Positions 18,635 to 28,263 of a DNA stretch of 64,000 nucleotides are shown here, one piece after another. Each line of letters starts with the position of its first letter. Within the stretch, counting starts at the first letter, position 1. The notes beneath the pieces are model-generated. The model saw nothing but the letters and a program-made list of their open reading frames with translations. It did no database searches and had not been told where the DNA came from. Both the position numbers and the translations under genes were made by a program. Source of the stretch: CAVREM01 sp963728825 (lineage in GTDB: Bacteria; Acidobacteriota; Vicinamibacteria; Vicinamibacterales; CAVVIG01); contig CAVSLA010000004.1 in assembly GCA_963728825.1 (NCBI GenBank), positions 1,116,001-1,180,000 on the forward strand, written 5' to 3'.

Positions 18635-19747
18635 ATGCCATCGCCAAGGCACGAAAAGGATAGAAAGTCTTTGTCGTGGTTTCGTGTGGTCGTGGCTTGT
18701 GCGGTCTTCGTGGTTGGTCAGGATGCGGCCTGGTTGCAGACGCCAATCAAGCAGGCCGTGGTTGAAACGTCACTCGGCACCTTCATCATCGACCTCACCC
18801 CGGAAGTCGCTCCCAATCAGGTCGCGTATTTCACGAAGCTGGCGCAGGACGGCGCTTACGAAGGGACGACGTTTCACCGGATGGTGAAGTTCGGGATGGT
18901 GCAGGGCGGTGATCCCCTCACGACGGATCCCGCGAAGCGCAGCCTGTACGGCACGGGCGGGCAGAACGCGGTCAAGGCGGAGGCCCGTGCCGGGAAGATG
19001 GCGCGCGGCTCGGTCGCGGCGGTGCTGGTCCCCGGTCGACCGGACAGCGCCGGCGCGCAATTTTTCGTGGTGATCGCCGACCAGCCGGCGCTCGGCGGCC
19101 AGTACACGGTGTTCGGTCAGGTGGCGGACGGCATGGACGTCCTGCAGAAGATTTCGGAGACCCCGGTCGACGGCTCGGGGCTGGCGACGGAGCGGGTCGA
19201 GATCAAACGCGTGACGCTGCGGGACAAGCCGGCCGAGCGGTTCGTCACGGAGGCGGCCGGCCAGCTCGCCAACTACCGCGCGGTGCTCGACACGAGCCTG
19301 GGCGCGATCACCGTCGAGTTCCTTCCCGACAAGGCGCCCGAACACGTCCGCCAGTTCATGCGGCTGGCCGACGCCGGCATCTACAACGGCATGGCCTTTC
19401 ATCGAGTCGCGCCGGGATTCGTGATTCAGACCGGCGCGTTGAATACCAAAGCGGCGCCGCTCAGCGAGCGTCAGCAGAAGCTGGTGCGCAACCTGCAGCC
19501 GGAGTTCAACGACACGAAGCACGTCACCGGCATCGTGTCGATGGCGCGCGGCGAGGACCCCGCCAGCGCGCAGACGTCATTTTTCATCAGCACCGGCACG
19601 TCGACGGCGCTCGATGGCGTCTACACCGCCTTTGGCAGAGTGGTCGACGGGCTGGCGGTCGTCCAGGCGATCGAAAAGGTTCCGAGAACCGGCGAGACGC
19701 CGAACGAGCGGATCGAGCTGCGGACGGTCCGCATCGAAGCCAAGTAG
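18635..19747 (+). CDS. Tandem cyclophilin-type peptidyl-prolyl isomerase, exported
   Basis: 370 residues. After an N-terminal hydrophobic stretch there are two cyclophilin domains. The first (about 45-195) has FHRMVKFGMVQGG and AQFFVVIADQPALGG; the second (about 210-370) has FHRVAPGFVIQTG and QTSFFISTGTSTALDG. Both keep the catalytic Arg in FHR and the Phe/Gln motifs, although the first is more divergent. It would catalyse proline isomerisation outside the cytoplasm. The N-terminal 35 codons coincide with a short-period repeat (18,642-18,722), so its signal sequence seems repeat-derived. ATG 18635 follows the preceding stop closely. Confidence 0.9.
   Translation: MPSPRHEKDRKSLSWFRVVVACAVFVVGQDAAWLQTPIKQAVVETSLGTFIIDLTPEVAPNQVAYFTKLAQDGAYEGTTFHRMVKFGMVQGGDPLTTDPAKRSLYGTGGQNAVKAEARAGKMARGSVAAVLVPGRPDSAGAQFFVVIADQPALGGQYTVFGQVADGMDVLQKISETPVDGSGLATERVEIKRVTLRDKPAERFVTEAAGQLANYRAVLDTSLGAITVEFLPDKAPEHVRQFMRLADAGIYNGMAFHRVAPGFVIQTGALNTKAAPLSERQQKLVRNLQPEFNDTKHVTGIVSMARGEDPASAQTSFFISTGTSTALDGVYTAFGRVVDGLAVVQAIEKVPRTGETPNERIELRTVRIEAK
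18642..18722. repeat. CACGAAA/TTCGTGG short-period repeat inside a signal-peptide region
   Basis: Begins with AAGGCACGAAAAGGATAGAAAG and continues as GTCGTGGTTTCGTGTGGTCGTGG then TCTTCGTGGTTGG. The left part and the complement of the right part share the CACGAAA unit, so it is a degenerate inverted array. It encodes the first residues of the tandem cyclophilin. Confidence 0.6.
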
Positions 19748-19756
19748 GCGGGGGCG

Positions 19757-19990
19757 TCAGATCGTCGGCACGACCCGGGTGACCTTGACGGCGACGCCGA
19801 CCAGGTACTCGACGCGGATGCGGTCGCCGGGCTCGAGGTTCTGGGCGACCGCCTCTGGTCCGAGTCGCGCGGCGTGGACCTGTCCTTCCGGATCCTCGAC
19901 GTCGGTGAAGAACACGTCCCAGGACACCTGGCCGTGGATGCTGGCCGGCTGGATTCGTTTGAGAATTCCGTCGCGGGTCCCCTTGAGCAT
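19757..19990 (-). CDS. Conserved small protein of unknown function
   Basis: 77 residues. ATG 19988-19990 is preceded by GGAGAGGGAACGAG, a good ribosome-binding site. The chain alternates beta-type segments: GILKRIQPASIHGQVSWDV, DRIRVEYLVGVAVKVTRV. No signal peptide or metal site is visible. It follows dinB on the same strand after 38 bases and is probably co-transcribed with it. The composition suggests a small OB- or SH3-like barrel, but this is a guess from strand pattern. Confidence 0.6.
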   Translation of the reverse strand: MLKGTRDGILKRIQPASIHGQVSWDVFFTDVEDPEGQVHAARLGPEAVAQNLEPGDRIRVEYLVGVAVKVTRVVPTI

Positions 19991-20028
19991 CTCGTTCCCT
20001 CTCCAGACACGGCGGTCGATCGGTTCGG

Positions 20029-21096
20029 TTACCCGTCAAACGGCAACCAGTCGGGCGGCACCAGGCTTTCGTCCGAACAGAAGTTGTGGACGCTGACGCC
20101 GAGCAGCCGCACCGGCCGCCGGCCGGCGTCGGTGCGGACGAGCAATTCTACTGCTCTCGCCGCGATTCCTTCTGCGTCGCGTGTCGGTGGCGCCGTGTGG
20201 CTGCGTGTCACGGTGGTGAAGTCGGCGTAACGCACCTTAATCGTCACCGTGCGCGCGAGCAGCGACTTGCGCGAGAGCCACCCGACGGCGTGGGCGGCCA
20301 TCTCGCGGATCTCCTGGCGGATGATCGCTAGGTCGGTCAGGTCCTCGGGATAGGTATTCTCGGACCCTGAGGACTTCGACTCGCGATTCGGCACCACCGG
20401 CCGGTCGTCGATACCGCGGGCCAGCTGCTGCAGCCACTCCGCGAGACCGCCCACCGCCCGGCGCAGCGAATCGGGATCGGCCGATCGGACGTCGACCAGC
20501 CGTTCGATGCCGTGCGCCCGCAGCTTCTGGGCGGTGACCGGGCCGACTCCCCACAACGCGTCGACCGGCAGCTGCTGCAGAAACGGCTCGATCCGATCCG
20601 GCGCAATCACCGTCAGACCATCCGGCTTCTTCCAACCGGACGCGATCTTGGCGAGAAACTTGTTGGGTGCCACGCCCGCCGACGCGGTCAGTTGGGTCTC
20701 GCTGCGAATCCGCTCCTTCAACCGGCGCGCCACGGTCGTGGCCAGCGGCTCCTGCCACGCGTTATCGGTGACGTCCAGGTAGGCCTCATCGAGCGACAGC
20801 GGCTCGACCAGCGGCGTGACCTCGCGGAACAGGGCGAATACCGCCGAGGATGCGGCCTGGTAGCGGCCGAAATCGGGAGGGACGATGATCACCGACGGAC
20901 ACAGTCGGACGGCGCGCGCCATCGACATCGCCGATCGGATGCCGAAGGCGCGCGCCTCGTAGCTGGCGGCGGCGACGACGCCGCGCTGGTCGGGCTGCCC
21001 GCCGACCACCACCGGCTGGCCGCGCAGGGCCGGTTTGTCGCGTTGTTCGACCGACGCGTAGAACGCGTCCATGTCGACATGAACGATGCGACGCAC
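20029..21096 (-). CDS. dinB: DNA polymerase IV (Y family)
   Basis: 355 residues. Error-prone translesion polymerase. The catalytic acidic residues are in VHVDMDAFYASVEQ near the N-terminus and LSLDEAYLDVT near residue 105. The steric YEARAFG motif, the helix-hairpin-helix WGVGPVTAQKLRAHG, and a little-finger domain are all present. Start GTG 21094-21096 gives the standard N-terminus. A TATATT -10 box at 21106-21111 (complement) lies 9 bases upstream and overlaps that of the divergent ettA. Confidence 0.95.
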   Translation of the reverse strand: MRRIVHVDMDAFYASVEQRDKPALRGQPVVVGGQPDQRGVVAAASYEARAFGIRSAMSMARAVRLCPSVIIVPPDFGRYQAASSAVFALFREVTPLVEPLSLDEAYLDVTDNAWQEPLATTVARRLKERIRSETQLTASAGVAPNKFLAKIASGWKKPDGLTVIAPDRIEPFLQQLPVDALWGVGPVTAQKLRAHGIERLVDVRSADPDSLRRAVGGLAEWLQQLARGIDDRPVVPNRESKSSGSENTYPEDLTDLAIIRQEIREMAAHAVGWLSRKSLLARTVTIKVRYADFTTVTRSHTAPPTRDAEGIAARAVELLVRTDAGRRPVRLLGVSVHNFCSDESLVPPDWLPFDG

Positions 21097-21102
21097 GGCA
21101 TG

Positions 21103-21111
21103 TAGAATATA
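21103..21111. promoter_or_regulatory. Overlapping -10 elements of divergent dinB and ettA
   Basis: TAGAATATA holds TAGAAT (21103-21108) for the rightward gene, 12 bases before ATG 21121, and TATATT (complement of 21106-21111) for the leftward gene, 9 bases before its GTG. Both transcripts would have very short leaders, and the two promoters cannot be occupied at once. Confidence 0.5.
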
Positions 21112-21120
21112 CGTTTGCCT

Positions 21121-22794
<1,674 letters not shown>

Positions 22795-22798
22795 ATCT

Positions 22799-22843
22799 GG
22801 AGATTTCAGGATTTGAGGAATTCAGGATTTTAGGATTTAGGAT
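22799..22843. repeat. Short-period GGATTT-type repeat
   Basis: GGAGATTTCAGG, ATTTGAGGA, ATTCAGGATTTTAGGATTTAGGA: an 8- to 9-base period repeat of the same family as 6,939-7,005 but in the opposite orientation. It fills the whole gap between ettA and the DUF2277 gene. Confidence 0.7.
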
Positions 22844-22848
22844 TGGCT

Positions 22849-23124
22849 ATGTGTCGGAACATCAAAACGCTGTTCAACTTCGATCCGCCGGCGACCGACG
22901 AGGAAATCCGGGCGGCGTCGCTGCAGTTCGTTCGCAAGTTGAGCGGGTTCACGAAGCCGTCGAAAGCCAACGAAGACGCGTTCAATGACGCGATCGAAGA
23001 GGTGTCGGCGGTGGCCAGGCGGCTGATCGATGTGCTGGTCACGACGGCCGAACCGCGAAATCGCGACGAAGTGGCGGCGCGGCTGAAAGCGCGCGCCGCC
23101 GAACGCTTCGGCCACCCGGAATAG
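22849..23124 (+). CDS. DUF2277 family protein
   Basis: 91 residues starting MCRNIKTLFNFDPPATDEE, the conserved opening of DUF2277 proteins. It is mostly helical and soluble, with no known catalytic motif. ATG 22849 is preferred to the TTG two codons earlier because the family begins MCRNI. No function is established; it may be co-transcribed with ettA. Confidence 0.88.
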   Translation: MCRNIKTLFNFDPPATDEEIRAASLQFVRKLSGFTKPSKANEDAFNDAIEEVSAVARRLIDVLVTTAEPRNRDEVAARLKARAAERFGHPE

Positions 23125-23181
23125 GACGTCCTCTCGGGCCGCGGCCGGGCTCTCCGTGACTGCCGACTGGCGCCTGACGCC

Positions 23182-24201
23182 TCACTGCCGACCGTGATGG
23201 CGGGCGACTTCCTGATCGCTCAGCCTCAGGAATCGGGCGGCGTTGTTGTAGAGGATGTCCCGCTTCTGGTCAGCGTTCAGAAACGGCGCCTGCTCGATCG
23301 CATCAATCACCACTTCGATCGTCTCGGGCCAGATCATCTGGTCGGATCCGAACATCACGCGCTTGCCGAAGCCGGCCTCCATGATGCGCTGGAGGTAGGC
23401 ATGAAATCCCGCGCGGGGCAGCGCGAAGCCGATCGCGCCGAGGTCGACATACAGCTGCGGGTGGGTCCACATCGTCGCCAGCAGGTCGTCGAGCATCGGC
23501 CAGCCGGCATGCATCAGCGATACGCGAAGCCGCGGATGGCGGACGAGCGCTTCCTCGATGAGCAGCGGGCTGTGCAGCCTGCCGCGATAGTTGCCGAAAC
23601 CGAGATAGGCGGCGCCGGGTGGTCCGGTTCCGACATGGATCGAGACCGGGATCTCGAGCTCTTCGGCGATCGCCAGATACGGCTCGAAGCGCGAGTCGCT
23701 CGGATCCGCTCCTTGATACTGGATCGACACCTCTCCAAACGCACGATAGCCGCCGGCTGTGAACGCTTGACGAACGGAGTCGAGCGATCGCTGGCCGGAG
23801 GCAAAGTTCAGATCGAGCGACGGGATGATGCGTTCCGGCGCCGCTTTCCGCCAGTCGTCGAGCAGCTCGCCGCTGACGACGCCGAAGACGTTGCGCCGCT
23901 TCATCGCCGCCAGCGTGCGATCCATCACTTCCCGATCGGTGGTGGGCGACCAGATGGGCGCGGAGCAGGGCGGCTTCTTGAGCCACCCCATGAACGTCTC
24001 CGACCACGACCGGCCGGGCTCGAGGGCCGGGAAGACGTTGCCGGGACAGATGCCGAGCGGTGGAGGACCCTGTGAATCAGCCCGCGGCGCATGCACGTGC
24101 ATGTCGATGATCGGCGGAAGCGCCGTCTGCGCGGCACCGCGAGCGATGAGCGCTAGGGCCACCGCCCCCAGCGCCCCGGTCCATCGGCCGATTCCCTGCA
24201 T
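23182..24201 (-). CDS. Amidohydrolase-family (amidohydrolase_2) metal-dependent hydrolase, exported
   Basis: 339 residues. An N-terminal signal sequence ends near ARGAAQT (about residue 26). The TIM-barrel metal ligands are visible: DMHVH (about 33-37), SIHVG near 190, SLMHAG near 230 and FGSDQM near 285. The family includes decarboxylases and hydrolases of cyclic or aromatic acids; the substrate is not recognisable. It is divergent from padR across an array of 22-base repeats. Confidence 0.85.
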   Translation of the reverse strand: MQGIGRWTGALGAVALALIARGAAQTALPPIIDMHVHAPRADSQGPPPLGICPGNVFPALEPGRSWSETFMGWLKKPPCSAPIWSPTTDREVMDRTLAAMKRRNVFGVVSGELLDDWRKAAPERIIPSLDLNFASGQRSLDSVRQAFTAGGYRAFGEVSIQYQGADPSDSRFEPYLAIAEELEIPVSIHVGTGPPGAAYLGFGNYRGRLHSPLLIEEALVRHPRLRVSLMHAGWPMLDDLLATMWTHPQLYVDLGAIGFALPRAGFHAYLQRIMEAGFGKRVMFGSDQMIWPETIEVVIDAIEQAPFLNADQKRDILYNNAARFLRLSDQEVARHHGRQ

Positions 24202-24248
24202 GCGCGTAGCTTAGTCCAAGGGCGGTGGGTCGCAGCACTTTGGGGCCG

Positions 24249-24343
24249 AAGCCGTCAGCACTGTGCGGCGACGCCGAACGCGCTGTGCAGCGAAGCCGCC
24301 AGCACTGTGCAGCGAAGCCGTACAGCACGTTGCTGCGTAGCCG
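24249..24343. repeat. Array of four 22/23-base tandem repeats upstream of padR
   Basis: Units at 24249-24270, 24271-24292, 24293-24314 and 24315-24337 share AAGCCG at the start and GCACTGTGC-GCG in the body; a fifth start (TAGCCG) follows. A degenerate unit may precede at about 24233. The array lies in the divergent gap between the amidohydrolase and padR. It could be a cluster of protein-binding sites or a simple tandem expansion. Confidence 0.8.
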
Positions 24344-24345
24344 TG

Positions 24346-24366
24346 ATATATTGCGACGCCATATAT
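24346..24366. promoter_or_regulatory. PadR-type ATATAT operator at the padR start
   Basis: ATATAT (24346-24351) and ATATAT (24361-24366) flank TGCGACGCC; the second copy overlaps the padR ATG at 24365. TATATT at 24347-24352 also reads as a -10 box. A regulator bound here would cover promoter and start codon, so autorepression is likely. The ATATAT spacing resembles known PadR sites. Confidence 0.55.
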
Positions 24367-24709
24367 GGCGACGTCACAGCTCGAACGCGAGCTGAAACGC
24401 GGCAGCACCGAGATTCTGATCCTGTCGCTGATCGAGCGGCGGCAGCGGCACGGCTATGAAATCGGCCAGCTGATCGAGCAGCGATCACACGGCGCGATCA
24501 GCTTTCACATCGCGTCGCTCTATCCCACCCTCTACCGGCTCGAGGAAAAAGGGCTGATCGAAGGCCGGTGGGTCGAGAAGGCGGGACAACGGCGGCGCCG
24601 CTACTACCGGATCTCTGCGGCGGGTCGAAAGACGCTGGCCAGCCAGCGGAGTATCTGGCGCACGTTTCTCATCGCGCTGAACCGCGTCGCCGGCATCGCG
24701 ACGCCGTAG
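24365..24709 (+). CDS. PadR family transcriptional regulator
   Basis: 114 residues. Winged helix: LERELKRGSTEILILSLIERR, then GYEIGQLIEQRS, SLYPTLYRLEEKGLIEGRW and RRRYYRISAAGRK. This is the acidobacterial-type short PadR, which is usually beside large MacB-like permeases; none is here, so its target is unknown. The start codon overlaps an ATATAT operator, pointing to autoregulation. Confidence 0.92.
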   Translation: MATSQLERELKRGSTEILILSLIERRQRHGYEIGQLIEQRSHGAISFHIASLYPTLYRLEEKGLIEGRWVEKAGQRRRRYYRISAAGRKTLASQRSIWRTFLIALNRVAGIATP

Positions 24710-24715
24710 GCCGAT

Positions 24716-24765
24716 CTGAGCCCCGAGCCCTGAGCCCTGAGCCCTTAGCCCTGAGCCCTTGCCCC
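24716..24765. repeat. GAGCCCT heptamer repeat between convergent padR and UXS genes
   Basis: Six or seven tandem units of CTGAGCC, GAGCCCT and TAGCCCT with a 7-base period. The last codons and the stop of the UXS gene (RAQG-stop) are written by this repeat. A related array in the other orientation is at 37,227-37,320. Confidence 0.8.
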
Positions 24766-25704
24766 GGCGGCCCCGACTTTCTTTCGGAAATACTCGACCG
24801 TCTTCACCAGGCCCTCTTCCAACTTCACCTTCGGCTCCCACTGCAGCAGGGTCCGAGCGCGGGTGATGTCAGGCTGCCTGACCTTGGGGTCGTCGGTCGG
24901 CAGCGGCTTGTAGACGATCTGGCTCGTCGCGCCGGTCATCTGGACGATCGTGCGCGCGATCTGTTCAATCGTCATCTCACGCGGGTTGCCGATGTTGATC
25001 GGGTCGTTCTCCTTCGACAGCATCAGGCGGATGATGCCGTCGACGAGATCGCTGATGTAGGTGAAGCTTCTCGTCTGCGTGCCGTCGCCGAAAACGGTGA
25101 CGTCTTCGTTGCGCAGCGCCTGCGACATGAAAGCGGGCACGGCCCGGCCGTCGTTCAGGCGCATCCGCGGGCCATAGGTATTGAAAATCCGGACAATCTT
25201 CGTATCCACCCCGTGGTAGCGGTGGTAGGCCATCGTCATCGCCTCGGCGAACCGTTTGGCTTCGTCGTAGACGCCGCGCGGGCCGACCGGGTTCACATTG
25301 CCCCAGTACGATTCTTTCTGCGGATGCTCGAGGGGATCGCCATACACCTCGGACGTCGACGCCAGCACGAAGCGCGCGCTCTTGGCCTTGGCCAGCCCGA
25401 GCGCCTTGTGGGTGCCGAGCGCGCCGACCTTGAGCGTGGGGATCGGCAGTTCGAGGTAGTCGATCGGGCTCGCCGGGCTCGCCCAGTGGAGCACGGCGTA
25501 GACCGGCCCTTCGACGTAGATGTAGTTCGTGACGTCGTGCTTGATGAACGCGAAGTCGCGGTTGACGAGATGCGCGATGTTCGCCGTGTCGCCGGTCAGG
25601 AGGTTGTCGATGCCGATGACTTCGTAGCCGCGGTCGAGCAGTTCTTCGGACAGGTGCGAGCCGATGAAGCCGGCGGCACCAGTGATGACGATACGCTGTT
25701 TCAT
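24745..25704 (-). CDS. UDP-glucuronate decarboxylase (UDP-xylose synthase)
   Basis: 319 residues, extended SDR fold. NAD-binding GAAGFIGSHL at residues 9-18, catalytic YDEAKR (Tyr/Lys) near 145, and the UXS-type segment GPRMRLNDGRAVPAF with GDGTQTRSFTYISDLV. It would convert UDP-glucuronate to UDP-xylose. The UDP-glucuronate source is ugd at 33,169 in the same cluster. Start ATG 25702-25704 is directly after the sugar-phosphate transferase stop with 8 bases between. The C-terminal four residues come from a heptamer repeat. Confidence 0.92.
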   Translation of the reverse strand: MKQRIVITGAAGFIGSHLSEELLDRGYEVIGIDNLLTGDTANIAHLVNRDFAFIKHDVTNYIYVEGPVYAVLHWASPASPIDYLELPIPTLKVGALGTHKALGLAKAKSARFVLASTSEVYGDPLEHPQKESYWGNVNPVGPRGVYDEAKRFAEAMTMAYHRYHGVDTKIVRIFNTYGPRMRLNDGRAVPAFMSQALRNEDVTVFGDGTQTRSFTYISDLVDGIIRLMLSKENDPINIGNPREMTIEQIARTIVQMTGATSQIVYKPLPTDDPKVRQPDITRARTLLQWEPKVKLEEGLVKTVEYFRKKVGAAGARAQG

Positions 25705-25712
25705 CGGCACTC

Positions 25713-27149
25713 TTAATAGGCGTGCTTGTGGAAGAACCCCTTCAACAGGGTCAGCCACATGATCTTGAGATCGAGGCGGACCGACCAGTTCTCGATGTAA
25801 TACAAGTCGTATTCGATGCGCTTCTCGAGCGGGGTATTGCCGCGCCAGCCGTTGACCTGCGCCCAGCCGGTCAGTCCGGCCTTGACCTTGTGGCGCAGCA
25901 TGTACTGCGGAATCTTGTGCTTGAACTGGGCCACGAAGTGAGGTCGTTCGGGCCGCGGGCCGACGATCGACATGTCGCCGCGCAGCACGTTCCACAGCTG
26001 TGGCAGCTCGTCGAAATTGGAGCGGCGAAGGAAGCGGCCGACCGGCGTCACCCGCGGATCGTTCGGCCGGGTCCACACCGGACCGGTGTCGCGCTCGGCG
26101 TCGTCGTACATCGAACGGAACTTGATGATCGAAAACGATTTGCCGTCGAGGCCCATGCGTTCCTGACGGTAGAAGACGGGGCCGTGCGACGACAGCTTCA
26201 CGATCAGGCTGAGCAGACCGAGCGGGATGGCGAGCACGGCCAGGGCCGCGCCGGAGATGGCGACGTCGATCATCCGCTTGATGAAGCTGTTGACGCCCTG
26301 AAGAGGCACGTCGTTGACGTTGATCAGCGGAATGCCGTCGAGATCCTCGAGGCGTGCCCGCAGCGCGATGACCTGCAGCAGGTCCGGCACGACTTTCACG
26401 TCGACCATTTCGCGGCTCGTGCTCTCGAGCAGCTCGAGCATCTTCAAGTGCTGCTCCGGCGGCAGCGCGACGTACAAGTGATCGACCGACTCCCGGGTGG
26501 TGATCTCCGCGGCTTCCTCCAGCGTGCCGAGCAACGGCAGCCCGCGGTAGCCGAGGTGATCGCCCGCGGCCCGGTCGTCGACGAACCCGACGATCTGATA
26601 ACCCAGCTCACGGTGCTCGAGGATCTTGTCCGCCACCAGACGCCCGAGGTCGCCCGCGCCGGCGATCAGGATCCGTTTCAGACCGATTCCGGCGCGCCAG
26701 CGGCGCTCGAGTATCTCGCGCATCAGCTCGCGCGACGCGAAGGTGAGCGCGACATTCAGCAGCAGGAAGATCACCCAGACCGGCTGCGAGACCTGATACG
26801 CGCCCGTCTCGCGGGCCGTCGGCCCGGCGAGATAGAACTGCGTGTAGGCGGTCGCCATGATCCCGAAAACGACGGCCAGGATGCTGCCGACGAAGACCGC
26901 AAAAAAATCATCGACCCGCGATCGACCGCGCCGCAGGCGATAGAGACCCTGGAGGTGGAAGCCCAGCGGAACGACCGCCGCGATGAACGGCAGCAGGTTG
27001 ATGTACTGCTGCAGCGGCGGCAGGCCGCGCGTAATCGGGATCAGCCCCGTGTAGAAGCGGAGCGCATAGGCGATGATGAACGCGGAAATTCCGAGGAGCG
27101 CGTCGGAGACGATATAGAACGTGACGAGGAGCCGGTTATGCCGGATCAT
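25713..27149 (-). CDS. Polyprenyl-phosphate sugar phosphotransferase (WcaJ/EpsB type)
   Basis: 478 residues. Four N-terminal membrane helices (about 8-115), a nucleotide-binding CoA-like domain (GAGDLGRLVADKIL, about 165-178), one further helix near 285 and the C-terminal bacterial sugar transferase domain with KFRSMYDDAERDTGPVW, NFDELPQLWNVLRGDMSIVGPRPE split over that region, and GLTGWAQVNG. It starts exopolysaccharide repeat units by moving a sugar-1-phosphate to undecaprenyl phosphate. It overlaps the upstream glycosyltransferase by 14 bases. Confidence 0.93.
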   Translation of the reverse strand: MIRHNRLLVTFYIVSDALLGISAFIIAYALRFYTGLIPITRGLPPLQQYINLLPFIAAVVPLGFHLQGLYRLRRGRSRVDDFFAVFVGSILAVVFGIMATAYTQFYLAGPTARETGAYQVSQPVWVIFLLLNVALTFASRELMREILERRWRAGIGLKRILIAGAGDLGRLVADKILEHRELGYQIVGFVDDRAAGDHLGYRGLPLLGTLEEAAEITTRESVDHLYVALPPEQHLKMLELLESTSREMVDVKVVPDLLQVIALRARLEDLDGIPLINVNDVPLQGVNSFIKRMIDVAISGAALAVLAIPLGLLSLIVKLSSHGPVFYRQERMGLDGKSFSIIKFRSMYDDAERDTGPVWTRPNDPRVTPVGRFLRRSNFDELPQLWNVLRGDMSIVGPRPERPHFVAQFKHKIPQYMLRHKVKAGLTGWAQVNGWRGNTPLEKRIEYDLYYIENWSVRLDLKIMWLTLLKGFFHKHAY

Positions 27150-28263
27150 CGACCTTCAGCTTGCCGAGCTCAGCGCTGACGAGCGTTTCCATCTCATCGC
27201 CAAATCGCTCGCGGCTGAATCGTTCGGCGTGATGCCTGATGGCGACGGCGTCAAAGCGGCGTGACGCCGCTTGATCGATGGCGTCGGCGAAGGCGTCGAT
27301 CGTCGGCTCGTCGACCAATAGTCCGGTCTCGTCGTGGACGACCGTTTCGCGGGCGCCGCCCCGGGCCAGCGCCACGACGGGCCGGCCGCACGCCTGGGCC
27401 TCGAGCGGCACAATGCCGAAGTCCTCCTCTCCTGGCAAGACCACCACCGCGGCGCGGCGATACAGGTCGCGCACATCGCTGTCGGGGAGGCGCCCCAGGA
27501 ATCGGGCATTCGAGCTGGCCCGCCGCTGGAGCGACGAGCGCTCAGGGCCATCGCCGACGATTTGCAACGGGATTCCGGCCCTGGCGCAGGCGTCCATCGC
27601 CAGCTCGATCCGCTTGTAGGGCACCAGGGCGGACACGACGAGCGCGAAGCGCTCTGCGGCGGTCCCGTTGGGGTGATAGAAAGACGTGTCGACGGGTGGA
27701 TACACGACGGTGGCCTCGCGATTATAGTATCGGTCGATTCTCCCCGCAACATAATGAGAGATAGCGACATAGCGGTCTACGCGTCCCGAGGTCGCGCGGT
27801 CCCACCGGGCGAAGCGGGCCATCACCGGGCGCATCAGACGGCTGGCCAGGTCCCCGATGCGCTCCGGTCCAAAGTAGGCGTCGAACTGGTCCCAGGCATA
27901 CCGCATCGGCGTGAGGCAGTAACACAAGTGGCGGGCGCCCGCCGGGCGAATGACCGATTTGACGCAGCAGTGGCTGACGCTCAGGACGAGGTCGATTTCG
28001 TCGAACTCGAACCGCTCGACCGCCAGGGGAAAAAGCGGCAGGTACTGCCGGTAGAATCGTGCCGCCAACGGAAGGCGCTGGACGAACGACGTGTGCACCC
28101 GCCTCCGTTCGATGACGGGTGTGACGCTGCCGCGAACGTGTACCAGCGTATAGAGATCTGCCTGCGGGAACCGCTCGCACAACACCTCGAGCGCACGCTC
28201 CCCGCCGCGCATTCCCGTCAGCCAGTCGTGCACCAGCGCGATCCGGGGCGCCGCAGCGCTCAC
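27136..28263 (-). CDS. GT4 family glycosyltransferase
   Basis: 375 residues. Start GTG 28261-28263 overlaps the stop of the preceding gene (GTGA), giving SAAAPRIALVHDWLTGMRGGE. The C-terminal donor domain has VSALVPYKRIELAM, and the E-x7-E region is EEDFGIVPLEAQACGRPVV (about residues 295-313). The CYCLTPMRYAWDQ motif near 110 is common to mannosyl/rhamnosyl transferases such as WbaZ-like enzymes. It is a cytoplasmic enzyme extending the lipid-linked repeat unit. Confidence 0.9.
   Translation of the reverse strand: MSAAAPRIALVHDWLTGMRGGERALEVLCERFPQADLYTLVHVRGSVTPVIERRRVHTSFVQRLPLAARFYRQYLPLFPLAVERFEFDEIDLVLSVSHCCVKSVIRPAGARHLCYCLTPMRYAWDQFDAYFGPERIGDLASRLMRPVMARFARWDRATSGRVDRYVAISHYVAGRIDRYYNREATVVYPPVDTSFYHPNGTAAERFALVVSALVPYKRIELAMDACARAGIPLQIVGDGPERSSLQRRASSNARFLGRLPDSDVRDLYRRAAVVVLPGEEDFGIVPLEAQACGRPVVALARGGARETVVHDETGLLVDEPTIDAFADAIDQAASRRFDAVAIRHHAERFSRERFGDEMETLVSAELGKLKVDDPA

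Noticed and set aside
24249..24343. CRISPR array
   Set aside because: The 22-base units are directly adjacent without spacers, and no cas gene is in the window.
25722..27179. 485-codon plus-strand frame opposite the sugar-phosphate transferase
   Set aside because: Composition is the Asp/Arg/Gln-rich pattern of an antisense shadow; the minus strand encodes a complete, motif-bearing WcaJ-type protein.
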